64,000 bases of DNA, from assembly GCF_001954195.1 (NCBI RefSeq), contig NZ_MBES01000037.1, forward strand, positions 21,370 to 85,369. The letters are read 5' to 3'. Below the pieces are notes generated by a model that did not search any database, was not told the DNA's origin, and saw only the letters and a list, made by a program, of their open reading frames with translations. The position numbers and the translations under genes were made by a program. The stretch comes from Mycobacterium sp. IS-1264 (GTDB lineage: Bacteria > Actinomycetota > Actinomycetes > Mycobacteriales > Mycobacteriaceae). Positions 13,612-23,350 of this stretch are shown here, in pieces (the first letter of the stretch is position 1; every line of letters starts with the position of its first letter).

Positions 13612-14985
13612 ATGAGCGACGAAACCAGTCCCGAGGCCGATCCGACTGCCCATTGGTCGTTCGAAACGAAGCAGGTCCACGCCGGCCAGAGTCCCGACCC
13701 CGCGACCAGCGCCCGTGCCCTGCCGATTTACCAGACCACGTCCTACACCTTCAACGACACCAGCCACGCCGCCGCGCTGTTCGGGCTCGAGGTCCCGGGC
13801 AACATCTACACCCGCATCGGCAACCCCACCACCGACGTCGTCGAACAGCGGATCGCCGCGCTCGAGGGCGGCGTGGCCGCGCTCTTCCTGTCCTCGGGAC
13901 AGGCCGCTGAGACGTTCGCCATATTGAACCTCGCGAGTGCCGGGGATCACATCGTCTCCAGCCCGCGCCTCTACGGCGGCACTTACAACTTGTTCCACTA
14001 TTCGTTGCCGAAGCTCGGCATCGACGTCAGCTTCGTCGAGGATCCCGACGATCTGGATTCCTGGCAGGCGGCGGTGCGGCCGAACACCAAGGCGTTCTTC
14101 GGCGAAACCATCTCCAACCCGCAGATCGACATCCTGGACACCCCGGGGGTTTCCGGGGTCGCCCACGCCAACGGCGTACCCCTGATCGTCGACAACACCA
14201 TCGCCACACCGTATTTGATTCAGCCTCTAACGCAGGGCGCCGACATCGTCGTGCACTCGGCCACCAAATATCTGGGCGGGCACGGCGCGGCCATCGCCGG
14301 CGTCATCGTCGACGGCGGCACGTTCGACTGGACGCAGGGCCGCTTCCCCGGGTTCACCACACCCGATCCGAGTTACCACGGCGTGGTGTACGCCGAGCTG
14401 GGACCGCCGGCCTTTGCCGTGAAGGCGCGCGTGCAACTGCTGCGCGACTACGGGTCGGCGGCGGCGCCGTTCAACGCGTTCCTGGTGGCGCTGGGTCTGG
14501 AGACGCTGAGTCTGCGCGTGGAGCGCCACGTCGCCAATGCGCAACGCGTCGCCGAGTTCCTGGCCGCGCGTGACGACGTGTTGTCGGTCAACTACGCGGG
14601 GCTGCCCAGCTCGCCGTGGCATGAGCGCGCAAAGAAGCTGGCGCCCAAGGGAACCGGTGCCGTTCTCGCGTTCGAGCTGGCGGGCGGTGTCGAGGCCGGC
14701 AAAGCGTTCGTCAACGCGCTGCAACTGCACAGTCATGTCGCCAACATCGGCGACGTGCGCTCCCTGGTGATTCATCCCGCGTCGACCACGCACGCCCAGC
14801 TGAGCCCCGCCGAGCAGCTGAGCACCGGCGTCAGCCCGGGGCTGGTGCGGCTGGCCGTCGGCATCGAGGGCATCGACGACATCCTCGCCGACCTGGAGCT
14901 CGGCTTCGCCGCGGCGCGGAAATTCGGTGCGCCGGCCGCGGGGTCCGCTCAGGCCGGCGACCCGCAGACGGTGGCGGCGTTCTGA
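13612..14985 (+). CDS. metY: O-acetylhomoserine sulfhydrylase (PLP enzyme)
   Basis: A 457-residue Cys/Met-metabolism PLP enzyme that makes homocysteine from O-acetylhomoserine and sulfide. The PLP lysine lies in [11 protein letters not shown] at about residue 219, and the N-terminal QTTSYTF and [11 protein letters not shown] segments are typical of MetY. It is labelled metC (Rv3340) in M. tuberculosis nomenclature, but sequence type and context point to sulfhydrylation. The ATG at 13612 follows a GAGGGGAAG ribosome-binding site. A SAM-IV riboswitch precedes it, and its acetylated substrate is made by the metX genes that start 14 bases after its stop. Confidence 0.95.
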   Translation: MSDETSPEADPTAHWSFETKQVHAGQSPDPATSARALPIYQTTSYTFNDTSHAAALFGLEVPGNIYTRIGNPTTDVVEQRIAALEGGVAALFLSSGQAAETFAILNLASAGDHIVSSPRLYGGTYNLFHYSLPKLGIDVSFVEDPDDLDSWQAAVRPNTKAFFGETISNPQIDILDTPGVSGVAHANGVPLIVDNTIATPYLIQPLTQGADIVVHSATKYLGGHGAAIAGVIVDGGTFDWTQGRFPGFTTPDPSYHGVVYAELGPPAFAVKARVQLLRDYGSAAAPFNAFLVALGLETLSLRVERHVANAQRVAEFLAARDDVLSVNYAGLPSSPWHERAKKLAPKGTGAVLAFELAGGVEAGKAFVNALQLHSHVANIGDVRSLVIHPASTTHAQLSPAEQLSTGVSPGLVRLAVGIEGIDDILADLELGFAAARKFGAPAAGSAQAGDPQTVAAF

Positions 14986-14999
14986 GGAACAACTCCGAC

Positions 15000-16160
15000 G
15001 TGACGATTTTCGAAATTCCGACCCAAACGCTGCCCGCCGAAGGCGAAATCGGCGTGGTCGACATCGGCTCGCTGACCCTCGAGAGCGGTGCGGTGATCGA
15101 CGACGTCTACATCGCCATACAGCGCTGGGGTGAATTGTCGCCCACGCGTGACAACGTGGTGGTGGTACTGCACGCGCTCACCGGCGATTCGCACATCACC
15201 GGGCCAGCCGGACCCGGGCATCCCACGGCGGGATGGTGGGACGGGGTGGCCGGGCCGGGCGCCCCGATCGACACCAACCGCTGGTGCGCGGTGGCCACCA
15301 ATGTGCTGGGCGGCTGCAGCGGCTCCACGGGGCCGAGTTCCCTTGCCAGGGACGGAAAGCCGTGGGGCTCGAGATTTCCGCACATATCCGTACGCGATCA
15401 GGTGGAAGCGGACGTCGCGGCGCTGGCCGCGCTGGGTATCGAGCGGGTTGCCGCCGTCGTCGGCGGATCCATGGGCGGCGCAAGGGCTTTGGAATGGATA
15501 GTCGGCCACCCCGACGACGTTGGGGCCGGGCTCCTGCTGGCCGTCGGCGCACGCGCGACTGCCCACCAGATCGGAACCCAGAGCACTCAGATCGCCGCCA
15601 TCAAGACCGACCCGAACTGGCAGGACGGCGATTATTACGACAGCGGGCGAACACCGGATGCCGGGCTGGCGATTGCCCGTCGCTTCGCGCACCTGACCTA
15701 CCGTGGCGAGGTCGAGCTCGACACCCGGTTCGCCAACGACGGCCAGGGCGATGAGGACCCCCTGAACGGCGGCCGCTACGCGGTGCAGAGCTACCTGGAA
15801 TACCAGGGCGACAAGCTGGTGGACCGGTTCGACGCCGGCAGCTACGTGGCCCTGACCGAGGCGCTGAACAGCCACGACGTCGGCCGCGGCCGCGGCGGGG
15901 TGCGAAAAGCGCTGCGCGGGTGCCCGGTGCCGGTGGTGGTCGGCGGCATCACCTCCGACCGGCTGTACCCGCTGCGGTTGCAGGAGGAACTGGCCGAACT
16001 GCTGCCCGGCTGCACCGGCTTGCAGGTGGTCGACTCTCCCTACGGGCACGACGGCTTCCTACTGGAATTTGAGGCGGTCAGCGACATGATCCGCAAGACC
16101 CTCGAAGTGGCCCAGCGCGAATTGGCCCAGAACGAATTGGCCCAGAACGAAAGCGCGTGA
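15000..16160 (+). CDS. metX: Homoserine O-acetyltransferase, copy 1
   Basis: Alpha/beta-fold acetyltransferase that makes O-acetylhomoserine from homoserine and acetyl-CoA. The catalytic triad is intact: Ser157 in GGSMGG, Asp320 in TSDRLYP and His350 in YGHDGF. The start is GTG at 15000, 14 bases after metY. The helical lid segment ([12 protein letters not shown] and on) resembles what I recall of the M. tuberculosis enzyme better than copy 2 does. Residue 107 is serine in GCSGSTGP, where copy 2 has arginine. The C-terminus carries a doubled ELAQN unit. A second, closely similar gene follows 10 bases later. Confidence 0.95.
   Translation: MTIFEIPTQTLPAEGEIGVVDIGSLTLESGAVIDDVYIAIQRWGELSPTRDNVVVVLHALTGDSHITGPAGPGHPTAGWWDGVAGPGAPIDTNRWCAVATNVLGGCSGSTGPSSLARDGKPWGSRFPHISVRDQVEADVAALAALGIERVAAVVGGSMGGARALEWIVGHPDDVGAGLLLAVGARATAHQIGTQSTQIAAIKTDPNWQDGDYYDSGRTPDAGLAIARRFAHLTYRGEVELDTRFANDGQGDEDPLNGGRYAVQSYLEYQGDKLVDRFDAGSYVALTEALNSHDVGRGRGGVRKALRGCPVPVVVGGITSDRLYPLRLQEELAELLPGCTGLQVVDSPYGHDGFLLEFEAVSDMIRKTLEVAQRELAQNELAQNESA
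16100..16150 (+). repeat. 15-base repeat in the metX copy 1 3' end
   Basis: The unit GAATTGGCCCAGAAC occurs twice in a row near 16119-16148, preceded by a related GTGGCCCAGCGC unit. It encodes the tandem peptide [10 protein letters not shown] just before the stop. Copy 2 lacks the expansion, so it arose after or during the duplication. It probably reflects slippage in a non-essential C-terminal tail. Confidence 0.8.
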
Positions 16161-16170
16161 CGGCGGCGTT

Positions 16171-17328
16171 GTGATGAACTCTGAGATGATGACGTCCGAC
16201 ATTCCACGCCAGACTCCCGCCCAGACGCTGCCCCCCGAAGGCGAAATCGGCCTGGTCGACATCGGCTCGCTGACGCTCGAAAGCGGTGCGGTGATCGACG
16301 ATGTCCGGATAGCCGTCCAGCGCTGGGGCGAATTGTCGCCAACGCGGGACAACGTGGTGGTGGTGATGCATGCGCTCACCGGCGATTCGCACATCACCGG
16401 ACCCGCCGGACCCGAGCATCCCACGGCCGGATGGTGGGACGGGGTGGCCGGGCCGGGCGCCCCGATCGACACCAACCGCTGGTGCGCGGTGGCCACCAAT
16501 GTGCTGGGCGGTTGCCGTGGCTCCACCGGACCCAGCTCGATTGCCCCCGACGGAAAGCCGTGGGGCTCCAGGTTTCCGCGCATTTCCGTGCGGGATCAGG
16601 TCGAGGCGGATGTCGCCGCGCTGGCCGCACTGGGTATCAAGCAGATTGCCGCCGTTATCGGCGGATCGATGGGCGGCCTAAGGGCTTTGGAGTGGATGGT
16701 GAGCCGCCCGGACCAAGTCCGGGCCGGACTGCTGTTGGCGATGAGCGCCCGCAGCACCGCTGACCTGATCGGTCATCTCGAGACCCAGATTTCGGTCGTC
16801 AAGGGCGACCCCGCCTGGCAGGGCGGCGACTACTACGGCACGGGCCGCAAGCCCGATTTCGGGATGTCCATCGCCCGTCGCTTCGCTCACCTGACCTACC
16901 GCGGCGAGGCCGAGCTCGACACCCGGTTCGCCAACGACAGCCAGGGCGATGAGGACCCGTTGACCGGCGGCCGCTACGCGATACAGAGCTACCTGGAGCA
17001 CCAGGGCGACAAGCTGGTGGACCGCTTTGACGCCGGCACCTACGTGGCGCTGAGCGCGTCGTGCAGCAGCCACGACGTCGGCCGCGGCCGCGGCGGGGTG
17101 CGAAAAGCGCTGCGCGGGTGCCCGGTACCGGTCGTGGTCGGCGGCATCACCAGTGACCGGCTGTACCCGCTGCGGTTGCAGGAGGAATTGGCCGAGCTGC
17201 TGCCGGGCTGCACCGGCCTGCATGTGCTCGAGTCCCCCTACGGGCACGATGGCTTCCTGATCGAAGCGGATGCGGTCAACGACTTGATCCGCAAGACCCT
17301 GGAATTGGCCGGGAACGAAGGCGCGTGA
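16171..17328 (+). CDS. metX: Homoserine O-acetyltransferase, copy 2
   Basis: A tandem paralogue of the preceding gene with a 1198-base offset. The triad is kept: serine in GGSMGG, aspartate in TSDRLYP and histidine in YGHDGF. Long stretches are identical to copy 1 at DNA level, yet the lid segment differs clearly ([20 protein letters not shown]). GTG at 16171 and ATG at 16174 are candidate starts; ATG at 16189 aligns best with the copy 1 N-terminus. Its stop overlaps the methyltransferase start as GTGA, so coupling is likely. It may be a redundant acetyltransferase or one with shifted acyl or amino-acid preference. Confidence 0.92.
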   Translation: MMNSEMMTSDIPRQTPAQTLPPEGEIGLVDIGSLTLESGAVIDDVRIAVQRWGELSPTRDNVVVVMHALTGDSHITGPAGPEHPTAGWWDGVAGPGAPIDTNRWCAVATNVLGGCRGSTGPSSIAPDGKPWGSRFPRISVRDQVEADVAALAALGIKQIAAVIGGSMGGLRALEWMVSRPDQVRAGLLLAMSARSTADLIGHLETQISVVKGDPAWQGGDYYGTGRKPDFGMSIARRFAHLTYRGEAELDTRFANDSQGDEDPLTGGRYAIQSYLEHQGDKLVDRFDAGTYVALSASCSSHDVGRGRGGVRKALRGCPVPVVVGGITSDRLYPLRLQEELAELLPGCTGLHVLESPYGHDGFLIEADAVNDLIRKTLELAGNEGA

Positions 17329-18068
17329 CAAAGGTGACCCGCCCCAGGCACGACCGCTCGCTGTCGTTTGGCTCCGCGGCTGCCGCCTATGAGCGTGGCC
17401 GTCCGTCGTATCCGCCCGAGGCGATCGACTGGTTGTTGCCGCGCGGCGCGCGCCAAGTGCTCGACCTCGGTGCGGGTACCGGCAAGCTGACCACGCGCCT
17501 GGTGGAGCGCGGCTTGGACGTGGTGGCCGTGGATCCCATTCCGGACATGCTGGAGGTGCTGCGCAGTTCGCTACCGGAGACTCGCGCGGTGCTGGGCACC
17601 GCCGAAGAGATTCCGTTGGAGGACAACAGCGTTGACGCGGTCCTGGTCGCCCAGGCGTGGCACTGGGTGGATCCCGAGCGCGCTGTTCCCGAGGTGGCCC
17701 GGGTGCTACGGCCCGGCGGCCGGTTGGGTCTGGTGTGGAACACCCGCGACGAAAGGCTCGGCTGGGTACGCGAATTGGGCGAGATCATCGGCAGCGATGG
17801 CGACAGGGGTCGATTCGACGTCGGGTTGCCCGCGCCATTCGCCGAGTCGCAGCGCCATCAAGTCGAATGGACGAATTACCTTACCCCGCAAGCGCTGATC
17901 GACCTGGTGGCTTCGCGTAGTTACTGCATCACCTCCCCGACCGAGGTCCGCACCAGGACGCTCGACCAGGTGCGCGAGTTGCTGGCCACCCACCCGGCGC
18001 TGGCGAACTCCACCGGCCTGGCGATGCCCTACGTCACCGTGTGCATCCGCGCAACGCTGGCCGAGTAG
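17325..18068 (+). CDS. Class I SAM-dependent methyltransferase
   Basis: A 247-residue methyltransferase of the UbiE/methyltransferase-11 type. Motif I is [11 protein letters not shown] near residue 46, the acidic end of beta-2 follows in [11 protein letters not shown], and the [10 protein letters not shown] segment is typical of the group. The GTG start at 17325 overlaps the metX copy 2 stop by 4 bases, so it belongs to the metY-metX-metX transcript and probably falls under the SAM riboswitch. From memory this matches Rv3342. The methyl acceptor is unknown. Confidence 0.9.
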   Translation: MTKVTRPRHDRSLSFGSAAAAYERGRPSYPPEAIDWLLPRGARQVLDLGAGTGKLTTRLVERGLDVVAVDPIPDMLEVLRSSLPETRAVLGTAEEIPLEDNSVDAVLVAQAWHWVDPERAVPEVARVLRPGGRLGLVWNTRDERLGWVRELGEIIGSDGDRGRFDVGLPAPFAESQRHQVEWTNYLTPQALIDLVASRSYCITSPTEVRTRTLDQVRELLATHPALANSTGLAMPYVTVCIRATLAE

Positions 18069-18187
18069 GTCGGGCCAGCGCGCCGAACTTTGTTGCTCGA
18101 ATTCATGTGACGGAGTCACAGAAACGTTAGGCTCTCCCGCAGGCTTCGGGTGCCTGACAATCAACGCAGTTTTGTGCGGGGTTTGAT

Positions 18188-18499
18188 ATGCGCGTTCAGA
18201 TTAGGGTGCTCGTCGTCGCGTCAGCGATTGGAGCGTCAGCCTTAGGCATTGCTTCAACCGTGGTCCCCAGCAGTCCGACGGCGGTCTTGGCCAGTTGTAG
18301 CAGCGGTTATTACCAAAACTCGGACGGTCAATGTATCCCCCGGCCATCGTCGGGTCTGCCCCCCGGCGGGGCCCCCGGCCTCGTAGGTACACCTCCCGGA
18401 GCCACCGCGATCTGCCGCGACGGCGACTATTCATTCAGCACCCACCACACGGGCACATGCTCGGGCCACGGCGGCGTACGCCAATGGCTGACAAGCTGA
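18188..18499 (+). CDS. Small secreted DUF3761 protein
   Basis: A 103-residue protein with an N-terminal signal sequence (basic MRVQIR, hydrophobic core to about residue 35). A cysteine-containing, proline- and glycine-rich mature part follows. The C-terminal CRDGDYSFSTHHTGTCSGHGGV segment resembles the DUF3761 pattern of paired cysteines around a histidine-rich core. The two CS/C and two C-terminal cysteines may form disulfides outside the cell. The function is unknown. It stands alone with about 120 bases upstream and converges on the HNH gene. Confidence 0.8.
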   Translation: MRVQIRVLVVASAIGASALGIASTVVPSSPTAVLASCSSGYYQNSDGQCIPRPSSGLPPGGAPGLVGTPPGATAICRDGDYSFSTHHTGTCSGHGGVRQWLTS

Positions 18500-18503
18500 G
18501 CAG

Positions 18504-19880
18504 TTACCACTCGTCATCGTCCTCGTCGTAGCGCAGCAGTTTCTCGGGGTGATGGAAGGTGTTGGTTCGCGGTTGGCCGCGATCCAAGTGCGTGGGCGGG
18601 ATCCATTCGGTGTCGCCGTTGGCGCGTTTTCGCGTCGTCCAGCCGCCGGGTCGCAGCAGTCGGTGGTGGGGACCGCAACCGAGGGTGAGGTCATTGACGT
18701 CGGTGGTGCGGCACTTCGCGTAATCGGTGACGTGGTGGACTTCGCTGTAGTACCCGGGCACGTCGCAGCCGGGCGCCGAGCAGCCGCGGTCCTTGGCGTA
18801 CAACACAATCCGCTGGGCGGGGTTTGCGAGCCGTTTCGTGTGATAGAGCGCCAGGGCCTTGCCCTTGTCGAAAATCGCGAGGTAGTGCCGGGCATGGCGG
18901 GCCAGGCGGATCACGTCGCTCATGGGCAAGATGGTGCCGCCACCGGTGAGGCCCTTCCCGGCGGCGGCTTCCAGTTCGGCCAGGGTGGTGGTGACGACAA
19001 TGGAGGCCGGTAACCCGTTGTGCTGACCGAGTTTTCCCGACGCCAACAGCGCGCGCAGGGCGGCATTCAGCCCATCGTGGTTGCGCTGGCCGACTAAGCG
19101 GGCGTCTTTGTCGATGGCCTCTTGCGGGGGCGGCCCATCCACCGTTGGGGCTTCATCGAGAGAATTGCACATCCCGGGTGCGGCGAGCTTGGCCAGCACC
19201 GCCTCCAGGGTGGCGCGGGCCTCCGGTGTCAGCCAGCCGCGCAGCTGCGACATTCCATCCGAGCCCTGGGTGCCCAGGGTCAGGCCGCGGCGCCGGGCTC
19301 GTTCCTCGTCGGTGTAGGTTCCGTCGGGATTGAGGCAGTCGGCCAGCGTGTCGGCGAGCCCGGCCAGTTGTTCCGGACGAAACTGGCTGCCCTGCTTGGC
19401 CAATTGGGCTTCGGCCTGGTCGCGCGTGGAATCATCTATCCAGCCGGGCAGCTGGTGATAGAAGCGGCGGATCACCGCGACTTGCCCGGGGCCCAACGTC
19501 CCATCGCGCTGCCCGGCGGCGGCGCCCGGCAGCACAGGAGGGAGGGGTTCTCCCGTCAATGCTTGTCGGGGTCCCAGATCGGCGGCTTCGCGGATGCGCC
19601 GGGCCGCCTCGGCGCGGCTGATCAGCGTCCACTCGGCCATCGCATGCGAGAGCTTGCCGCCCATCTCCTCCGGAGTGGCCTGGCGGCCAAGCTGATTGAT
19701 CAGCGGATGCTCCACCGCCGGCAACCGGCGACGCACCCGTTCGCAGCGCTCCAAGAAATGGAAGCGTTCGGGCGTGGTCAGCGGATCGAAGTCCAGCGCG
19801 GCGACCACGTCGAGTGCGGCGTCCAACGCATCAAAAGCAGCCGTCATCGCCTCTCGGTCGACCACCCCGCCGGAATTCAT
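18504..19880 (-). CDS. DUF222/HNH endonuclease-domain protein (13E12 repeat family)
   Basis: A 458-residue protein with an N-terminal DUF222 region and a C-terminal HNH nuclease domain. The zinc/HNH motif is readable as [18 protein letters not shown], then the [11 protein letters not shown] segment. This is the layout of the 13E12 REP-family proteins, which occur in many copies in mycobacteria and are associated with repeats and prophage-like loci. No flanking inverted or direct repeats marking a mobile element were found. The protein is intact and ends in an acidic tail (DEDDDEW). Its role is unknown. Confidence 0.88.
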   Translation of the reverse strand: MNSGGVVDREAMTAAFDALDAALDVVAALDFDPLTTPERFHFLERCERVRRRLPAVEHPLINQLGRQATPEEMGGKLSHAMAEWTLISRAEAARRIREAADLGPRQALTGEPLPPVLPGAAAGQRDGTLGPGQVAVIRRFYHQLPGWIDDSTRDQAEAQLAKQGSQFRPEQLAGLADTLADCLNPDGTYTDEERARRRGLTLGTQGSDGMSQLRGWLTPEARATLEAVLAKLAAPGMCNSLDEAPTVDGPPPQEAIDKDARLVGQRNHDGLNAALRALLASGKLGQHNGLPASIVVTTTLAELEAAAGKGLTGGGTILPMSDVIRLARHARHYLAIFDKGKALALYHTKRLANPAQRIVLYAKDRGCSAPGCDVPGYYSEVHHVTDYAKCRTTDVNDLTLGCGPHHRLLRPGGWTTRKRANGDTEWIPPTHLDRGQPRTNTFHHPEKLLRYDEDDDEW

Positions 19881-19983
19881 AATGCGAAACTATCCAAGCG
19901 CACCGACAAGAATCGTTAGTTTGTGACTACTGAAACCAAAGTGGCGCAAGAAATTTGAATGACGGTGGACCGGCCGGAAGGCG

Positions 19984-21456
19984 TCAGAAGTTCAATCCGG
20001 AGAACATGATCCGGTTCGGGTCGTACTTCTGCCGGACGGTCGTCAGCCGCGGCAGGTTCGGTCCGAAATAGCGGGCCGCGGTGGTGTCGGCCTCGAGGTA
20101 ATTGACGTAGCCGCCGGCCGAAAACTGTTGCACCGCTCGGTGCGCGGAAGTCAGCCACTGCTTGGCTGCGGAAACCTGACTCGCGGCCGGCTCCACGTAC
20201 CATTGCAGCACCGCGGACTGCTGACGCCAGGGAAATGCGGTGTCTCCGGCGGCCACATCGCCCACCGCGCCGCCCAACGGGTCGACGAGCACCGACGCCT
20301 GTCCCGCCGAGGCGGGCCACTGCCCGATCGCGGTGGCAATGGCATGGGCCGCAGCCGAATCCACCGGACCGGTGACGTCGGATCCGGCGACGAACCCGCG
20401 CGGCGGAGGCGCCGAACTGCCGCCGGCCAGGAACATCACCAGATCCATGTGGCTCAACGTCTTGGTCTGCACCGCGGTGGGCGCCTCGCCGACCGCCGAT
20501 TTGATGGCATCGGCCACCCCGGATCCCGCGCCGGCCGGACAGATCGCCAGGATATGGCACCTTGGAGTCGCGCCGATGGCGAGATCGACGATTCCGCCGG
20601 TGTTTCGGTCCGCGCCGGTCAGCCACGACTGCCAGCCGACGAGCACCTGAACGGCTGACGCCGGCGGGAAGTCCAGCCGGACCACGTCGCTGTCGGCGGT
20701 GGCGAAGGTCCCGAACGTCATCGACGTGGTCACGCCGAAATTGCCCCCGCCACCGCCGCATAGGGCCCAAAACAAATCCGGATGGTCACTACCCGAGGCG
20801 GTGACGACGTCGCCGCTCGGCAGCACCACGGTGGCGGACTTCAGCGCGTCACACGTCAGGCCCGCGTGCCGGGAATCGGCCCCAATCCCGCCGCCGAGCG
20901 CCAGCCCCGCGACGCCGACCGTCGGACAGCTCCCGGTGGGGATCGCGCGGCCCGCCGCGGCGCACGCCTGGTGGACCGCATAGAGATTCGTCGCCGGCGT
21001 CACCGTGACGTTGCCGCTACCGCCATCGAAGTTCGCTCCCCCCGGTAGCCCGCGCAGGTCGAGCACCATCGCGTCGGTGGCGCTGGACGCGCCGACATAC
21101 GAATGCCCTCCCCCACGCGGCGCGACCTTCAGGTTGTGCGCCGCGGCGAACGACAACGCCTTCTGCACGTCGGCTTGCGACGAAACCCTCACCACCGCAG
21201 CGGGATTGGAGTTGTCGTAGAACGAATTGAAGACTTGCTTGCCCGTCGCGAACTGAGTTCCGTTGGCGGGCAACAGAATAGTACCGCCGATCGACGAGGC
21301 CAGACCGTCCCACCCGGGATCCGGGTCGGCCGCCGCACGCGTGCCGCCGAACACCGTCCCGCTCACCAACGCTCCGGCGGCGCCGCGGAGTAACGCCTGA
21401 CGGGAGATAACACGGGAGATCACGGGGTCAGACGGACGGCTGCGATTCGTCGTCAT
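19984..21456 (-). CDS. Secreted FAD-linked oxidase (BBE-like)
   Basis: A 490-residue PCMH-type flavoprotein with a berberine-bridge-enzyme C-terminus. The N-terminal 45 residues look like an export signal (SRQALLRGAAGALVSGT core, then a likely cleavage after AAA) without a strict twin arginine. The FAD domain shows GGGHSY near residue 116, whose histidine commonly binds FAD covalently. GSCPTVGVAGL follows, with a cysteine in the position of the second covalent link. The C-terminal KYDPNRIMFSGLNF is the typical BBE ending. Substrates of such enzymes are often sugars or alkaloid-like alcohols; none can be assigned here. Confidence 0.9.
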   Translation of the reverse strand: MTTNRSRPSDPVISRVISRQALLRGAAGALVSGTVFGGTRAAADPDPGWDGLASSIGGTILLPANGTQFATGKQVFNSFYDNSNPAAVVRVSSQADVQKALSFAAAHNLKVAPRGGGHSYVGASSATDAMVLDLRGLPGGANFDGGSGNVTVTPATNLYAVHQACAAAGRAIPTGSCPTVGVAGLALGGGIGADSRHAGLTCDALKSATVVLPSGDVVTASGSDHPDLFWALCGGGGGNFGVTTSMTFGTFATADSDVVRLDFPPASAVQVLVGWQSWLTGADRNTGGIVDLAIGATPRCHILAICPAGAGSGVADAIKSAVGEAPTAVQTKTLSHMDLVMFLAGGSSAPPPRGFVAGSDVTGPVDSAAAHAIATAIGQWPASAGQASVLVDPLGGAVGDVAAGDTAFPWRQQSAVLQWYVEPAASQVSAAKQWLTSAHRAVQQFSAGGYVNYLEADTTAARYFGPNLPRLTTVRQKYDPNRIMFSGLNF

Positions 21457-21669
21457 GCCAGATTCTGGACCATTTCGCCCCGAAAGTCCGGTGTCGACGC
21501 GCGTGTCGGCGCGTGTCGACCTACAGCCGCTCCAATAACCGATGTCTCGCGCACGTCGCGTTCACGAAACGCATAGTGTGCAAACCTTTATCTCCCCGTG
21601 TTGTAAATGTGACAGTAGTAGACCAAAGTTTCCAGAGTGATTTGAGTGCCATGAGCGCACTCGGGACGG

Positions 21670-22179
21670 ATGGGGAAGCTGTTGAAGGCTCTGGCACGAA
21701 CTCAGGACTGGCTCTGGTTGTTTCGCCGTCAGCCCCTGACGATCCGCCTGCTGGCGGCGACGGCCGCCCTGCTCACCATGGCCGCGGCCTTTTCGGCGCC
21801 CGCCGAGGCCGACCCGGGGACCGACGATGCCTTCATCGACGCGCTGAACCACGCCGGCGTCGACTTCGGCCAACCCGGCAACGCGATGGCTGTCGGCGAA
21901 TCCATCTGCCCGATGCTCGCCCAGCCGGGCGGGAGCATGGCCGCGGCCGTGCAGCGCGTGCGGGGCGCCGGCCTGTCGCCGGGAATGGCCCAGATGTTCA
22001 CCACGATCGCGATACAGACGTACTGCCCGACCGAAATGGCAAACATAGCCAACGGCAACCTATCTGGTGTGCCGCAGGTCCCGGGCATGCCGGGGGGGAT
22101 GCCGGGCATGCCGGGAGGGATGCCGGGTGTGCCTGGGGGCATGCCCGGCATCCCAGGCAACTACACGCCGGGGATCTAA
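21670..22179 (+). CDS. Secreted DUF732 protein with a glycine-methionine-proline tail
   Basis: A 169-residue exported protein. After a basic N-terminus and a hydrophobic segment (about residues 25-47, ending AEA) comes a DUF732 domain, with cysteines in ESICPML and QTYCPTE that probably form the domain's disulfide. The last 30 residues are a low-complexity repeat of GMPG and related units. From memory it corresponds to Rv3354. The 213 bases upstream are moderately AT-rich and may hold the promoter, but no clear site stood out. Its stop overlaps the DUF3017 gene by 4 bases. Confidence 0.85.
   Translation: MGKLLKALARTQDWLWLFRRQPLTIRLLAATAALLTMAAAFSAPAEADPGTDDAFIDALNHAGVDFGQPGNAMAVGESICPMLAQPGGSMAAAVQRVRGAGLSPGMAQMFTTIAIQTYCPTEMANIANGNLSGVPQVPGMPGGMPGMPGGMPGVPGGMPGIPGNYTPGI
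22080..22163 (+). repeat. GMPG-type tandem repeat coding region
   Basis: Imperfect repeats of 9-15 bases around the core ATGCCGGG encode repeated GMPG, GVPG and GIPG units at the C-terminus of the DUF732 protein. The collagen-like glycine spacing is irregular, so this is low-complexity tail rather than a true triple-helix motif. Confidence 0.8.
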
Positions 22180-22469
22180 CGCGTCCCCAGCGGATCGATG
22201 GTCGACGCGATGTAGATCATCGCGGCCCCGACGATCGCGGTCGTCATGAAGTCGGTGCCCTTGCTGCGCACCACGAGCAGGCCGGCACGGTCTTCGGACA
22301 AGACCAGCCGCAGCGCCGCCGCCACCCCGACGCCGATGCCGATCAGCAGGGAACCGCGGCGCCAGAAGTTGGCCCCGACCAAGACAAACGCCGCGGCGAA
22401 AATCAGCCCGACCGACAGAATCGGCCACTGGGCCCGCACGAGCGCCCGCAGGACGGTCCTGGCGGTCAT
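22176..22469 (-). CDS. DUF3017 small membrane protein
   Basis: A 97-residue protein with three hydrophobic segments (about residues 17-35, 40-57 and 75-92), consistent with an integral membrane DUF3017 protein such as Rv3355c. The ATG at 22469 overlaps the folD stop as ATGA, so translation is probably coupled to folD. No catalytic residue pattern is visible and the function is unknown. Confidence 0.85.
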   Translation of the reverse strand: MTARTVLRALVRAQWPILSVGLIFAAAFVLVGANFWRRGSLLIGIGVGVAAALRLVLSEDRAGLLVVRSKGTDFMTTAIVGAAMIYIASTIDPLGTR

Positions 22470-23311
22470 CGCCGCTCGGCCAGCTCGACGACGTTGGTCA
22501 GCAGGAACGCCCGGGTCAGCGGGCCGATGCCACCGGGATTCGGTGACACGTGACCGGCGACGTCCCACACGTCCGGATGCACGTCACCCACGAGCTTGCC
22601 GTCCACCCGGCTGACGCCGACGTCGAGCACCGCGGCACCGGGCCGCACCATGTCGGCGGTCAGCAGGTGCGGCACTCCCACGGCGGCCACGATGATGTCC
22701 GCCTGCCTGGTCAACGCGGGCAAGTCGCGAGTTCCGGTGTGGCACAACGTCACCGTGGCGTTTTCGGAGCGGCGGGTCAGCAGCAGGCCCAGCGGGCGGC
22801 CCACCGTGACACCCCGGCCGATGACGACCACGTGCGCCCCGGCGATCTCGACGTCGTAGCGCCGCAACAAATGCACGATGCCGCGAGGGGTGCACGGCAG
22901 CGGCGCGGACTTGTTCAGCACCAACCGGCCCAGGTTCGTCGGGTGCAGCCCGTCGGCGTCCTTGTCGGGGTCGACGCGCTCCAGCGCCGCGTTCTCGTCG
23001 AGATGCTTGGGCAGCGGCAATTGCACGATGTAACCGGTGCAATCGGGATTGCTGTTCAACTCGTCGATCGTCTCGTCGAGCACGGCCGCGCTGATGTCGG
23101 CGGGCAGGTCGCGGCGGATCGAGTTGATGCCCACCTTGGCGCAATCGGCGTGCTTACCGCGGACGTAGGCCTGCGAGCCCGGGTCGTCCCCGACCAGGAT
23201 GGTGCCCAACCCGGGCGTGCGACCCGCGGCGGTCAACTCGGCGACGCGCTTCTTCAGGTCTACGAAGATCTCGTCACGGGTGGCCTTGCCGTCCAGCGTG
23301 ATTGCGCCCAC
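22466..23311 (-). CDS. folD: Methylenetetrahydrofolate dehydrogenase/cyclohydrolase
   Basis: Bifunctional one-carbon enzyme that interconverts 5,10-methylene-THF and 10-formyl-THF. The 281-residue protein has family length. YVRGKHADC near residue 50 holds the catalytic lysine, QLPLPKHL follows, and the NADP-binding [11 protein letters not shown] and the C-terminal [15 protein letters not shown] segment are both clear. The GTG at 23311 gives the expected VGAITLDGK start; the frame runs far upstream only as an antisense shadow. In M. tuberculosis (from memory) a relJK toxin-antitoxin pair lies just upstream; it is absent here. Confidence 0.96.
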   Translation of the reverse strand: MGAITLDGKATRDEIFVDLKKRVAELTAAGRTPGLGTILVGDDPGSQAYVRGKHADCAKVGINSIRRDLPADISAAVLDETIDELNSNPDCTGYIVQLPLPKHLDENAALERVDPDKDADGLHPTNLGRLVLNKSAPLPCTPRGIVHLLRRYDVEIAGAHVVVIGRGVTVGRPLGLLLTRRSENATVTLCHTGTRDLPALTRQADIIVAAVGVPHLLTADMVRPGAAVLDVGVSRVDGKLVGDVHPDVWDVAGHVSPNPGGIGPLTRAFLLTNVVELAERR

Positions 23312-23350
23312 GCCTGACAGTGTTCCATGGCCAAGGTTTACGCTGCCCAC

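Noticed and set aside
15000..17328. The second metX as an assembly duplication artefact
   Set aside because: The copies differ at many codons, particularly in the lid segment and both ends, which an assembly artefact would not produce.
18504..19880. A complete mobile element around the DUF222/HNH gene
   Set aside because: No terminal inverted repeats, target duplications or integrase gene were found on either side.
22080..22163. Possible CRISPR-like array
   Set aside because: The repeats are short, contiguous, in frame within a coding region and have no spacers.
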